Assembly: GCA_041912595.1 (NCBI GenBank)
Contig: JAYRMR010000005.1
Coordinates: 62,001 to 126,000, forward strand
DNA: 64,000 nucleotides
Source: Roseateles_B sp041912595
GTDB taxonomy: Bacteria > Pseudomonadota > Gammaproteobacteria > Burkholderiales > Burkholderiaceae_C
Direction: 5' to 3'
Position numbers and translations under genes: made by a program. The notes beneath the pieces were generated by a model. It saw only the letters and a list, made by a program, of their open reading frames with translations. It did not search any database and was not told where the DNA came from. The first letter of the stretch is position 1. Every line of letters begins with the position of its first letter. Shown here piece by piece: positions 41,353 to 50,645 of the stretch.

Positions 41353-44238
41353 ATGCCTGCCCGACCCGCCCGTCCCGATGCCCCCGCACGAGCCCCCCGT
41401 TCCGCCGCCAACCTCAAGTCCGGCAAGACCGGCAAGACGGCGACGCCCCGGACCGCCACCCGTCGCGAGGCCGAGGACAAGAACCAGCCGCTGATGGACG
41501 ACATCCGCCTGCTGGGCCGCATCCTCGGCGAGGTCATCCGCGAGCAGGAAGGGCGTGAGGCCTACGAGCTCGTCGAGCGCGTGCGCCAGCTCTCCGTGGC
41601 CTTCCGCCACAAGCGAGATGCCCAGGCCGGCAAGACCTTCGACAAGCTGCTCAAGAGCCTCTCGGGCGAGCAGACGGTCAGCGTGATCCGCGCCTTCAGC
41701 TATTTCTCGCACCTGGCCAACATCGCCGAGGACCGCCACCATGTGCGCCGCCGCGAGATCCACGAACGCGCCGGCAGCCTGCAGGCCGGCTCGCTGGCCT
41801 ACTGCATGGAGCGCCTGCACGAGGCCGGCGTGCGGCCCAACGAGGTCGCGAGGACGCTGCAGCACGGCTTCATCTCGCCCGTGCTGACGGCCCACCCGAC
41901 GGAGGTGCAGCGCAAGAGCATCCTGGATGCCGAGCGGGCCATCGCCGAGCTCGTCGAGCAGCGCGACCGCCTGCAGACCGAGCGCGAGAAGCGCGACAAC
42001 GAGGGCCTCCTGCGCGCCCGCATCACCCAGCTGTGGCAGACGCGCATGCTGCGCTACTCCAAGCTCACGGTGGCGGACGAGATCGAGAACGCCCTCTCCT
42101 ACTACCACGCCACCTTCCTGCGCCAGATTCCCAAGCTCTACGGCGAGCTGGAGGAGGCGCTGCCCGGCCACGAGCTGAACAGCTTCCTGCGCATGGGCCA
42201 CTGGATCGGCGGCGATCGCGACGGCAATCCCAACGTCACGGCCGCCACGCTGCGCCATGCCCTCAAGCGCCAGAGCGAGGTGGCCCTGCGCCACTACCTG
42301 ACCGAGCTGCACGAGCTGGGCGCGGAGCTGTCCATCTCGGCCCGCCTCGCCCAGGTCAGCCCCGCGATGCAGGCGCTGGCCGAGCGCAGCCCGGACCGCA
42401 ACGAGCACCGCATGGACGAGCCCTACCGGCGCGCGCTGACCGGCATGTACGCCCGCATGGCGGCCACGCTGCACGCGCTGACGGGCACCGAGGCGCTGCG
42501 CCACGCCGTCGCACCGCAGGACCCCTATCTCACGCCCGAGGAGCTGCTGGCCGACCTGCGCGTGATCGCGGACTCGCTCAAGACGCACCACGCCGAGGCC
42601 CTGATCGCCCCGCGCCTCAAGCCCCTGATCCGCGCCGTGCAGGTCTTCGGCTTCCACCTGGCCACGCTGGACCTGCGCCAGAGTTCCGACCAGCACGAGC
42701 TGGTGATCGCCGAGCTGCTGGCGACCGCGCGTGTCTGCCCCGACTACGCCGCGCTCGACGAGGCCGCGCGCCGCCAGCTGCTGCTCGGCCTGCTGAACGA
42801 CGCCCGGCCGCTGCGCGTGGTCGGCGCCGAGTACAGCGAGCGCTGCCAGGGCGAGCTGGCCATCTTCGAGGCGGCCCGCGAGGCCCTGCAGCGTTTCGGC
42901 CGCGAGGCCATCCGCCACTACATCATCAGCCACACCGAGACGGTGAGCGACCTGCTCGAAGTGCAACTGCTCTTCAAGGAAGTCGGGCTCCTGCGCGGCG
43001 TGCTGGACGGCGAGGCGGTGAGCGACCTCATCGTGGTGCCGCTGTTCGAGACCATCGGCGACCTGCGCGAGGCGCCGCAGATCATGGGCGAGTTCTACGC
43101 CCTGCCCGGCGAGGCGGCGCTCGTGAAGCGCTCCGGCGCCGAGCAGGACGTGATGCTGGGCTATTCCGACTCCAACAAGGACGGCGGCGTCTTCACGAGC
43201 AACTGGGAGCTCTACCGCGCCGAGATCGCGCTGGTGGGCCTCTTCGACAGCCTCAAGGCCCGCCATGGCATCACGCTGCGCCTCTTCCACGGCCGCGGCG
43301 GCACGGTGGGTCGCGGCGGCGGCCCGAGCTACCAGGCCATCCTGGCCCAGCCGCCCGGCACGGTGAACGGGCAGATCCGCCTGACCGAGCAGGGCGAGGT
43401 GATCGCCTCCAAGTACGCCAACCCCGACATCGGCCGGCGCAACCTCGAGACGCTCGTCGCCGCCACGCTGGAGGCCACGCTGCTGCACCCGACCAAGAGC
43501 GCGCCCAAGTCCTTCCTCGACGCGGCCCAGCAGCTCTCGGACACCAGCTTCGCGGCCTACCGCGGCCTCGTCTACGAGACCCAGGGCTTCGCCGACTACT
43601 TCTTCTCCTCGACGCCCATCCGCGAGATCGCCGAGCTGAACATCGGCTCGCGCCCGGCCTCGCGCAAGGCCACCCGCGCCATCGAGGACCTGCGCGCCAT
43701 CCCCTGGGGCTTCAGCTGGGGCCAGTCCCGCGTGGCCCTGCCCGGCTGGTGCGGCTTCGGCTCCGGCGTGGCGGTCTTCCTGGACGCCGACCCGGCCCAG
43801 CGCGACGCGCGCCTGGCCCTGCTCAAGCGCATGCACAAGCAGTGGCCTTTCTTCCGCACGCTGCTGTCCAACCTCGACATGGTGCTGGCCAAGACCGACC
43901 TCGGCCTCGCGCAGCGCTACGTGGACCTCGTCGAGGACCGCAAGCTGGGCAAGCGCATCTTCGCGGCCATCGAGGCAGAGTTCCGCCGCACGCAGGAGGC
44001 CGTCGCGCTGATCACCGGCGAGAAGCACAACCTGGCCAGCAACCCGGCCCTCGCGCGCTCCATCGCGCACCGCTTCCCCTACATCGACCCGCTGCACCAT
44101 CTGCAGGTCGAGCTGATGCGCCGCTACCGCGCCATCCCGGTCGAGAAACGGACCGAGGACCCGAGCATGGAGCGCGTGCAGCGCGGCATTCACCTGTCCA
44201 TCAACGGGATCGCTGCCGGCTTGCGCAACACGGGCTGA
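41353..44238 (+). CDS. ppc: Phosphoenolpyruvate carboxylase
   Basis: The 961-residue enzyme adds bicarbonate to phosphoenolpyruvate to give oxaloacetate. The first active-site His is in VLTAHPTEVQRKS, GGDRDGNPNVT follows, and the C-terminal half has the second signature GYSDSNKDGG and the FHGRGGTVGRGGGP loop; it ends NGIAAGLRNTG as PEPC proteins do. An extra basic, proline-rich leader of about 40 residues precedes the core domain, and an internal start is possible. It lies between hemC and the algR-like gene. Confidence 0.95.
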   Translation: MPARPARPDAPARAPRSAANLKSGKTGKTATPRTATRREAEDKNQPLMDDIRLLGRILGEVIREQEGREAYELVERVRQLSVAFRHKRDAQAGKTFDKLLKSLSGEQTVSVIRAFSYFSHLANIAEDRHHVRRREIHERAGSLQAGSLAYCMERLHEAGVRPNEVARTLQHGFISPVLTAHPTEVQRKSILDAERAIAELVEQRDRLQTEREKRDNEGLLRARITQLWQTRMLRYSKLTVADEIENALSYYHATFLRQIPKLYGELEEALPGHELNSFLRMGHWIGGDRDGNPNVTAATLRHALKRQSEVALRHYLTELHELGAELSISARLAQVSPAMQALAERSPDRNEHRMDEPYRRALTGMYARMAATLHALTGTEALRHAVAPQDPYLTPEELLADLRVIADSLKTHHAEALIAPRLKPLIRAVQVFGFHLATLDLRQSSDQHELVIAELLATARVCPDYAALDEAARRQLLLGLLNDARPLRVVGAEYSERCQGELAIFEAAREALQRFGREAIRHYIISHTETVSDLLEVQLLFKEVGLLRGVLDGEAVSDLIVVPLFETIGDLREAPQIMGEFYALPGEAALVKRSGAEQDVMLGYSDSNKDGGVFTSNWELYRAEIALVGLFDSLKARHGITLRLFHGRGGTVGRGGGPSYQAILAQPPGTVNGQIRLTEQGEVIASKYANPDIGRRNLETLVAATLEATLLHPTKSAPKSFLDAAQQLSDTSFAAYRGLVYETQGFADYFFSSTPIREIAELNIGSRPASRKATRAIEDLRAIPWGFSWGQSRVALPGWCGFGSGVAVFLDADPAQRDARLALLKRMHKQWPFFRTLLSNLDMVLAKTDLGLAQRYVDLVEDRKLGKRIFAAIEAEFRRTQEAVALITGEKHNLASNPALARSIAHRFPYIDPLHHLQVELMRRYRAIPVEKRTEDPSMERVQRGIHLSINGIAAGLRNTG

Positions 44239-44268
44239 CGCGCCCGTGCACGGGGCCGCGGAAGCCGC

Positions 44269-45081
44269 TCAGCCGGCGGCCAGGGCCTCGCGCACGGCGG
44301 CCACCTGCCGGCGCGAGACCGACAGCCAGTCGTCCACCGGGGCCACGCGCACCGCCCAGCCTTCGCTGGCGTCGGCATCGGCGTCCGGCGCCAGCGAGGC
44401 CGGCGGCCGGCCCAGCTCGCGCAGGGCCCGGCGCGCCACCAGGGCATTGCGGTGGATGCGCAGGAAGCGCGGGCCCAGGCGCTGCTCCAGCTCCGAGAGC
44501 GAGCCCTCCATCAGGTGGCTCTGGCCGGCCGTGCGCACCGTGAGGTACTTCAGCTCGGCCTTGAAATACAGCACCTCGGCCAGCGGCACGCGGATCAGGC
44601 GGCCGCGCTCGGTGATGGTCAGGAACTCGCCGTCCGGCAGGGCCTCGGCCTCGGCCTGCGCGCTCTGCCAGGTCGCGGCGGCATGGCGTTCCAGCAGGCG
44701 GCCCCGCGCGCGCTCCACCGCCGCCTGCAGCCGCTCGCGGCGCACCGGCTTGGTCAGGTAGTCCAGGGCCTCGATCTCGAAGGCCCGCAGCGCATGCTCG
44801 GCATGGGCCGTCACGAAGACCACGATGGGCCGGTGCGGCACGGCCTCCAGCGCCTGTGCCAGCTGCAGGCCGTCCGGGCCCGGCATCTGGATGTCGAGGA
44901 AGACGAGATCGCAGACATGCTCCTTCAGCCAGGACAGCGCCTGCCCGGCGGAGCCCGCCTCGCCCAGCACCCGCACCGGCAGCCCGGGCAGGCCCTCGAG
45001 CAGCCCGCGCAGGCGCAGGCGGGCCAGGGGCTCGTCGTCGACGATCAGGGTCCGCAGGGGCGTGTCACCGGTCGAGCTCAT
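44269..45081 (-). CDS. LytTR response regulator, AlgR-like
   Basis: The 270-residue protein has an N-terminal receiver (IVDDEPLAR, phosphoacceptor in VFLDIQMPG, TAH and LTKPVR) and a C-terminal LytTR DNA-binding domain (RVPLAEVLYFKAELKYLTV, RFLRIHRNALVARRAL). The position beside an AlgZ-like kinase, argH and the hem genes matches the Pseudomonas algR locus, where the system controls alginate and twitching motility. It lies 12 bases after its kinase gene. Confidence 0.9.
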   Translation of the reverse strand: MSSTGDTPLRTLIVDDEPLARLRLRGLLEGLPGLPVRVLGEAGSAGQALSWLKEHVCDLVFLDIQMPGPDGLQLAQALEAVPHRPIVVFVTAHAEHALRAFEIEALDYLTKPVRRERLQAAVERARGRLLERHAAATWQSAQAEAEALPDGEFLTITERGRLIRVPLAEVLYFKAELKYLTVRTAGQSHLMEGSLSELEQRLGPRFLRIHRNALVARRALRELGRPPASLAPDADADASEGWAVRVAPVDDWLSVSRRQVAAVREALAAG

Positions 45082-45093
45082 CGCAGGGCAGCG

Positions 45094-46179
45094 TCAGGAT
45101 TGCAGGGGCAGCAGGATCTTCACCACATAGCGCCCGGGCTCGGCGTGGAGCTCGAACTGGGCGGCCACATCATGCATCAGCAGCAGGCGTTCGCGGACGT
45201 TGTCCAGCGCCAGCCCGTGCCCGGGGCGCGAGGGCCCGGGGCCGACGCTGTTGCTCACCCGCAGCTCGACCTGCCCGCCGCGGCGGCGCGTCAACACCTC
45301 GACCTCACCGCCGTCGTCGTTGGGCTCGACGCCATGCCGCACGGCGTTCTCCACCAGCGGCTGCAGCAGCAGCGGCGGCACGCGGGCGGCATCGGCCTCG
45401 GGGTCCAGGCGCCAGTGCACGCGCAGGCGCTCGCCGAAGCGGATCTGCTCGATCTCCAGGTAGCGGCGCGCCAGCTCGACCTCCTCGGCCAGGCTCACGG
45501 CGGCCCCGTTCTCGCTGAGCGCCACGCGGAACAGCTCGGCGAGGTCCTCCAGCACCTTCTCGGCGCGCTGCGGGTCCAGCTGCACCAGCACGATGGCGGA
45601 GTTCAGCGTGTTGAACAGGAAATGCGGCCGGATGCGCGACTGCAGCTCCACCAGTTGCGCCAGCGCCGCGGCGGGACGCTGCCAGCGCTGGCGGCTGTGC
45701 AGCCACATCCACAGCGAGGACGCCACGCCCGCGCCGGTGAGGGCCACGGCACCGAAGCGGAACAGGCTGCCGGACTCGCCCGAGGCCTCGTTGAGCAGGC
45801 GCCAGGCGGCGGTGGCGCACAGGGCCCCGAGGCCCGCCAGCACCAGCCACTGGCCCGCGCTGCCCAGGCGCGCCAGCAGGTGCTTGCCGGCGCACACGAG
45901 CACCAGCCACAGCAGCACGCCCGTCATCGACACGAAGCTCGCGCTGGCCAGCTGCAGCAGCCACTGCTCGGCGTCCGGCGCCTGCAGCGCGATGCCCGCG
46001 GACAGCACCAGCTGGACTCCCAGCACGGCGCGCAGCGCCAGGCCCATGTGGCAGACGTCGAAGAGCTGCGCCCGCCGGGCGGCGTCCTCGGTCCGCAGGG
46101 CGGCGGGGGCCGACGCCGGCAGCACCGGTGGCAGCAGGGTCGTGCCGGGATCGAGCGAGGACGGAGGCGGCTGCTTCAT
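45094..46179 (-). CDS. LytS/AlgZ-like histidine kinase
   Basis: The 361-residue membrane kinase has an N-terminal block with about five or six hydrophobic segments (residues 45-170) and then a His_kinase domain with SRIRPHFLFNTLNSAIVLVQ, the phospho-His site of LytS-type kinases, and a C-terminal ATPase (LLQPLVENAVRHG, GHGLALDNVRERL). It should phosphorylate the adjacent LytTR regulator. The gene is divergent from argH. Input signal unknown. Confidence 0.9.
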   Translation of the reverse strand: MKQPPPSSLDPGTTLLPPVLPASAPAALRTEDAARRAQLFDVCHMGLALRAVLGVQLVLSAGIALQAPDAEQWLLQLASASFVSMTGVLLWLVLVCAGKHLLARLGSAGQWLVLAGLGALCATAAWRLLNEASGESGSLFRFGAVALTGAGVASSLWMWLHSRQRWQRPAAALAQLVELQSRIRPHFLFNTLNSAIVLVQLDPQRAEKVLEDLAELFRVALSENGAAVSLAEEVELARRYLEIEQIRFGERLRVHWRLDPEADAARVPPLLLQPLVENAVRHGVEPNDDGGEVEVLTRRRGGQVELRVSNSVGPGPSRPGHGLALDNVRERLLLMHDVAAQFELHAEPGRYVVKILLPLQS

Positions 46180-46284
46180 GAGCTTCGAAGGCTGGGCGGG
46201 TCGCAGTCTTTAGAATCGACGACCATTCTCCCCCAGCCCAGGGGCCGCTTCGCCCGGAGCCCGCCCGCCGCCTTGCAACAAACC

Positions 46285-47682
46285 ATGTCCGACAACCAAC
46301 TCGCCAACAAGTCCCAAGCCTGGTCCGCGCTGTTTTCCGAACCGATGAGCGAGCTGGTCAAGCGCTACACGGCCAGCGTCTTCTTCGACAAGCGGCTCTG
46401 GAAGGCGGACATCGACGGCAGCCTGGCGCACGCCGAGATGCTGGCCGCCCAGGGCATCCTGAGCGCCGAGGACCACGCCGCCATCCAGCGCGGCATGGCG
46501 CAGATCCGCGAGGAGATCGAGGCCGGCCGCTTTGAATGGAAGCTCGACCTCGAGGACGTGCACCTCAACATCGAGGCCCGGCTGACCGAGCTGGTGGGCC
46601 TGGCCGGCAAGCGCCTGCACACGGGCCGCAGCCGCAACGACCAGGTCGCCACCGACGTGCGCCTGTGGCTGCGCAGCGAGATCGACGAGATCGCCGTGCT
46701 GCTGAACGCCCTGCAGCTCGCGCTGGTCGACGTGGCGGAGAAGAACGCCGAGACCATCCTCCCCGGCTTCACCCACCTGCAGGTCGCCCAGCCCGTGGCC
46801 TTCGGTCACCACCTGCTGGCCTATGTGGAGATGTTCGCCCGCGACGCCGAGCGCATGGCCGACGTCCGCCGCCGCGTGAACCGCCTGCCCCTGGGCGCCG
46901 CCGCCCTGGCCGGCACCAGCTACCCGCTGGACCGCGAGCGCGTGGCCCGCACGCTGGGCATGGAGGCCGTCTGCCAGAACAGCCTGGACGCCGTCTCGGA
47001 CCGCGACTTCGCCATCGAGTTCAGTGCCGCCGCGGCGCTGGTGATGGTGCATGTCTCGCGCCTGTCGGAAGAGCTGATCCTGTGGATGAGCCAGAGCTTC
47101 GGCTTCATCGACCTCGCCGACCGTTTCTGCACGGGCTCGTCGATCATGCCGCAGAAGAAGAACCCCGACGTGCCCGAGCTGGCCCGCGGCAAGAGCGGCC
47201 GCGTGGTGGGCCATCTGATGGGCCTGATCACGCTGATGAAGGGCCAGCCCCTGGCCTACAACAAGGACAACCAGGAAGACAAGGAGCCGCTGTTCGACAC
47301 CGTCGACACGCTCAAGGACACCCTGCGCATCTTCGCCGAGATGGCCGCCGGCATCACGGTGAAGCCCGAGGCCATGGAGCGCGCCGCCATGCGCGGCTAC
47401 GCCACGGCGACGGACCTCGCCGACTACCTCGTCAAGAAGGGCCTGCCCTTCCGCGACGCGCACGAGGTCGTGGCCCATGCGGTCAAGACGGCCATCACCC
47501 AGGCCCGCGACCTCTCGGCCCTGAGCCTGGACGAGCTGAAGGCCTTCGATGCGCGCATCGAGGCCGATGTCTTCGAGGTGCTCTCGCTGCGCGGCTCGCT
47601 CAATGCCCGCAACATCCTGGGCGGCACGGCGCCGGACCAGGTGCGTGCCCAGGTGGCTCGCCACCGGGCACGCCTGGCCTGA
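46285..47682 (+). CDS. argH: Argininosuccinate lyase
   Basis: The 465-residue enzyme has RLTELVGLAGKRLHTGRSRND at the active site, DFAIEFSAAAAL, and the signature GSSIMPQKKNPDVPELARGK. It splits argininosuccinate into arginine and fumarate, the last step of arginine synthesis. I chose ATG 46285 (MSDNQLANKSQAW); longer upstream frames are shadows of the antisense kinase genes. A TAGAAT hexamer lies about 70 bases upstream. Confidence 0.95.
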   Translation: MSDNQLANKSQAWSALFSEPMSELVKRYTASVFFDKRLWKADIDGSLAHAEMLAAQGILSAEDHAAIQRGMAQIREEIEAGRFEWKLDLEDVHLNIEARLTELVGLAGKRLHTGRSRNDQVATDVRLWLRSEIDEIAVLLNALQLALVDVAEKNAETILPGFTHLQVAQPVAFGHHLLAYVEMFARDAERMADVRRRVNRLPLGAAALAGTSYPLDRERVARTLGMEAVCQNSLDAVSDRDFAIEFSAAAALVMVHVSRLSEELILWMSQSFGFIDLADRFCTGSSIMPQKKNPDVPELARGKSGRVVGHLMGLITLMKGQPLAYNKDNQEDKEPLFDTVDTLKDTLRIFAEMAAGITVKPEAMERAAMRGYATATDLADYLVKKGLPFRDAHEVVAHAVKTAITQARDLSALSLDELKAFDARIEADVFEVLSLRGSLNARNILGGTAPDQVRAQVARHRARLA

Positions 47683-47696
47683 GGCCCGCTCAGGCC
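47676..47696. terminator. Hairpin containing both convergent stop codons (argH/PEP-CTERM)
   Basis: This is a perfect 8-bp inverted repeat, GGCCTGAG/CTCAGGCC, with a 5-base loop. The argH TGA lies in the left arm and the TGA of the opposite gene lies in the right arm. It lacks T tracts but is well placed to limit read-through both ways. Confidence 0.45.
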
Positions 47697-48406
47697 TGAC
47701 GGCGACGGCGCAGCGGCAGCAGCGCCAGCGCCAGGCCGGTCAGTGCCAGGCTGCCGGGCTCCGGCACCTTGGCCACGGTCGGCGCAAAGGTGCTGAACAG
47801 GCTGGAGATGTGGGTGTGGTTCATGTCGGCCACGTCCATCAGGCCCGAGAAGTCGTAGGTGGTGGCGTCGGTGTCCAGGAACATGAAGAACGAGGACTTG
47901 TCGGCACCCAGGCCCACCAGGGCGCCCAGGTCGTTCATGTGCTGGAAGTTGAAGTTGATGTCGCTGCTCATCGTGCCCGTGAAGCGATGGGCATTGACGG
48001 GCGCGACCTCGCCCGAGCCGTCGTTGCGCCAGTTGACGCGGTACACGCTCGTGAAGAGATTGCCCAGGCGGAAGCTGCCGATGTCGTCGGCGGAGCGGGC
48101 GTCGCTGAAGACGCGCCAGTAGAAGTCCACCGTGCCGTCGAAGGACCGCACCACGCGGGACTGCAGGCTGCCGCTCACCGTGCCGTTCGTGCTGGAGAAG
48201 CTGAAGGCGTCGGTGCGGTCCTCGATGATGGTGCCGGCCAGCTGCGGCTCTGCGGCGCTGCTGGTGCCCGTGACCAGGGCGACGGTCGCGCCTTCCAGCA
48301 GGACATCGGCGTGGGAGAGGCTCGGCGCCGCCGCCGCCGCGAGGGCCAGCACGCAGCCAAGGTGCTTGAACAGGGGCTTGTGAGCCTTCAGGACATGATC
48401 GGTCAT
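47690..48406 (-). CDS. PEP-CTERM protein (exosortase substrate)
   Basis: The 238-residue exported protein has an N-terminal signal peptide (about 15-33, LGCVLALAAAAAPSLSHA) and a C-terminal tripartite sorting tail VPEPGSLALTGLALALLPLRRRRQA, here split as VPEPGS, a hydrophobic helix and an Arg cluster. Such tails are cut by exosortases, often in exopolysaccharide producers. The middle part has no recognised domain; it is beta-rich and contains no repeats. No exosortase gene is in the window. Confidence 0.88.
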   Translation of the reverse strand: MTDHVLKAHKPLFKHLGCVLALAAAAAPSLSHADVLLEGATVALVTGTSSAAEPQLAGTIIEDRTDAFSFSSTNGTVSGSLQSRVVRSFDGTVDFYWRVFSDARSADDIGSFRLGNLFTSVYRVNWRNDGSGEVAPVNAHRFTGTMSSDINFNFQHMNDLGALVGLGADKSSFFMFLDTDATTYDFSGLMDVADMNHTHISSLFSTFAPTVAKVPEPGSLALTGLALALLPLRRRRQA

Positions 48407-48633
48407 GGAAACCTCCTGGGGTTGGGAACTTGTGTGGGGCCAACCTTAGGACCGTTCGGCCTGCAAGCGTCCCCCTAGCTTCACAAGCTGCCCCGCAATC
48501 AGGGGGCATCGGCATCGCCCCCGCCTGACGGGCCCTCCGGATCCTTGATCGACCGCAAGATTCCCGCGGGCGGGGGGCCGGTCGCGAGACGCTGGAGGCG
48601 GTGTTGTCAGGTGGCTCAGGTATCGTTCGGGCC

Positions 48634-49152
48634 ATGAGCCTGATCACCTGGACCCCCGAGCTCGCGCTGCAGCACACCGAGCTGGACGACACCCACGAGG
48701 AATTCGTGGGCCTGCTGAACGACTTCGCCACCGCCCTGGCCGGCGGCGGCGACCCCATGCCCGCCTTCGAGGCCCTGCTGGCCCACACCGAGGCGCATTT
48801 CGCCATGGAGGAGCGCTGGATGGCGGCCACGGGCTTCGCCCCGGAGAACTGCCACAGCAAGCAGCACCAGATGGTGCTGGACACCCTGCGCGAGGTGCGC
48901 CGCTACGCCCTGGAGCTCCAGGACCTCGAGCCCATGCGCATCATCGGCCCCGAGCTGGCCCAGTGGTTCCCGGCGCACGCCGAGATGATGGACGCCGCGC
49001 TGGTGTTCCACATGCAGCAGGTCGGCTACGACAGCACCACCGGCGTGCTCACCAAGCCCGAGGCGAGCGAGGCCACGGCCCTGCAGGCGGCTCAGGCCGC
49101 CCAGACGGCCCAGCCCATCACCTCCTGCGGCAGCAGCAGCTGCGGGCACTGA
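48634..49152 (+). CDS. Bacteriohemerythrin
   Basis: The 172-residue protein has the diiron ligand pattern in order: His in LQHTEL, HEEF, HTEAHFAMEE, HSKQHQMV and HAEMMD. It should bind oxygen reversibly at a non-heme diiron site. The C-terminus ends TSCGSSSCGH, two Cys and a His that could bind metal or form a disulfide. I chose ATG 48634 within MSLITWTPELAL; an upstream in-frame start would add 11 residues. It is divergent from the PEP-CTERM gene. Confidence 0.9.
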   Translation: MSLITWTPELALQHTELDDTHEEFVGLLNDFATALAGGGDPMPAFEALLAHTEAHFAMEERWMAATGFAPENCHSKQHQMVLDTLREVRRYALELQDLEPMRIIGPELAQWFPAHAEMMDAALVFHMQQVGYDSTTGVLTKPEASEATALQAAQAAQTAQPITSCGSSSCGH

Positions 49153-49255
49153 GCCGGCCTCGAGCCCACGCCGACCGGCCACGGCGCGCGGGGCGCGGGC
49201 GCCCGGTGCGGCGGTGCGGACCGCCCCGCACGGACGCTCCCACTGACGCCCGCTC

Positions 49256-49272
49256 CTGACAGCCGCTGTCAG
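49256..49272. promoter_or_regulatory. Palindrome upstream of dinB
   Basis: CTGACAGC-C-GCTGTCAG is a perfect dyad with 8-base arms, 14 bases before the dinB ATG. It does not fit the CTGT-N8-ACAG LexA box. A GACAAT hexamer at 49282 could be a -10. Confidence 0.5.
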
Positions 49273-49286
49273 CGCCGGGCGCGACA

Positions 49287-50534
49287 ATGCCGCGCATGCA
49301 GGACTTCGAGCGCCCCACGGACGCCTCCGCGCCCCCCCGGCGCTGGATCGCCCACCTCGACATGGACGCGTTCTACGCCTCCGTGGAGCTGCTGCGCTAT
49401 CCGGAGCTCAAGGGTCAGCCGGTGGTGATCGGCGGGCGGCGCATGCACGCGCCGCGCACGCGGGAGGACGGCAGCCGCGAGTACGCCCGGCTGCGGGACT
49501 ACACGGGCCGCGGCGTCATCACCACCTCCACCTACGCCGCCCGTGCCCTGGGCGTGCACTCCGGCATGGGGCTGATGAAGGCCGGCCTGCTGGCGCCCGA
49601 CGCCATCCTGCTGCCCACCGACTTCGACGCCTACCGCCACTACTCGCGCGTCTTCAAGGCCGCCGTCGCCCAGATCGCCCCGGTGATCGAGGACCGCGGC
49701 ATCGACGAGATCTACATCGACCTGAGCGCCGTGCCCGGCATCCATGAGGCGGTGGGGCACGACCCGCTGGGCGGCGTGCGCGCCGTCGCCCGCGAGATCA
49801 AGAACAGCGTCACGCAGGCCACCGGGCTGAGCTGCTCCATCGGCATCACGCCGAACAAGCTGCTGTCCAAGATCGCCTCCGACCTCGACAAGCCCGACGG
49901 CCTGACGGTGCTGACGATGGAGGACCTCCCCGAGCGCATCTGGCCGCTGCCGGTGCGGCGCGTCAACGGCATCGGCCCGAAGGCCGCGGCCAAGCTGGAG
50001 ACGCTGGGCATCGAGACCATCGCGCAACTGGCGGCCGCGGCCCCCGAGCTGCTGATCGAGCGATTCGGGCGCAGCTACGGCGCCTGGCTGCACGAGGCGG
50101 CGCACGGGCGCGACGAGCGGCCGGTGGTGACGCACAGCGAGCCGGTGTCCATCAGCCGCGAGACCACCTTCGAGCGCGACCTGCACGCCCGCCATGACCG
50201 CGAGCAGCTCGGCCGCATCTTCACGCAGCTGTGCGAGCAGCTCGCGGCCGACCTCCAGCGCAAGGGCTATCTCGGCCGCACCGTGGGCATCAAGCTGCGC
50301 TTCGAGGGCTTCCGCACCGTCACGCGGGACCAGACGCTGCCGCTGCCCATCCAGGACGCCGCCGCCATCCGCCAGGCGGCCGGCCAGTGCCTCAAGCGCG
50401 TGGACCTGAGCCAGCGCCTGCGCCTGCTGGGCGTGCGCATGGCCTCGCTGAGCCGCCCCGGCGACGCCCCGCCCCCGCCGGCCAGGAATCCTCGCCCGAG
50501 TCAAGCCAAGCCGGAGAACCTGTCGCTGTTCTGA
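49287..50534 (+). CDS. dinB: DNA polymerase IV (DinB, Y-family)
   Basis: The 415-residue polymerase has the catalytic strand WIAHLDMDAFYASVE, the STYAARALGVHSGMG fingers, DEIYIDLS with the second metal pair, GITPNKLLSKIASDLDKP and the HhH region VNGIGPKAAAKLETLG. It carries out error-prone translesion synthesis. The C-terminus ends with ENLSLF, matching the beta-clamp-binding pentapeptide type (QLSLF-like). ATG 49287 or 49296 can serve as start. Confidence 0.94.
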   Translation: MPRMQDFERPTDASAPPRRWIAHLDMDAFYASVELLRYPELKGQPVVIGGRRMHAPRTREDGSREYARLRDYTGRGVITTSTYAARALGVHSGMGLMKAGLLAPDAILLPTDFDAYRHYSRVFKAAVAQIAPVIEDRGIDEIYIDLSAVPGIHEAVGHDPLGGVRAVAREIKNSVTQATGLSCSIGITPNKLLSKIASDLDKPDGLTVLTMEDLPERIWPLPVRRVNGIGPKAAAKLETLGIETIAQLAAAAPELLIERFGRSYGAWLHEAAHGRDERPVVTHSEPVSISRETTFERDLHARHDREQLGRIFTQLCEQLAADLQRKGYLGRTVGIKLRFEGFRTVTRDQTLPLPIQDAAAIRQAAGQCLKRVDLSQRLRLLGVRMASLSRPGDAPPPPARNPRPSQAKPENLSLF

Positions 50535-50645
50535 CCCCCCGTGCTTGCCTGCTGGTCGCGGCCGCGGCGGCTCGCTATCCTGCCGGCTTGACCCCGATCG
50601 CCCCGCCTGCCAGGGGCCTGGCGACCCGGGACAGCAAGGATCGGC

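Noticed and set aside
41152..44193. 1013-codon antisense frame opposite ppc
   Set aside because: Shadow of a highly conserved gene in GC-rich DNA.
44452..46284. Upstream extension of the argH frame across the LytTR/kinase genes
   Set aside because: The argH family begins at 46285; the rest is antisense to two clear genes.
49256..49272. LexA box at dinB
   Set aside because: The palindrome has the half-sites in the wrong order (ACAG...CTGT) for CTGT-N8-ACAG.
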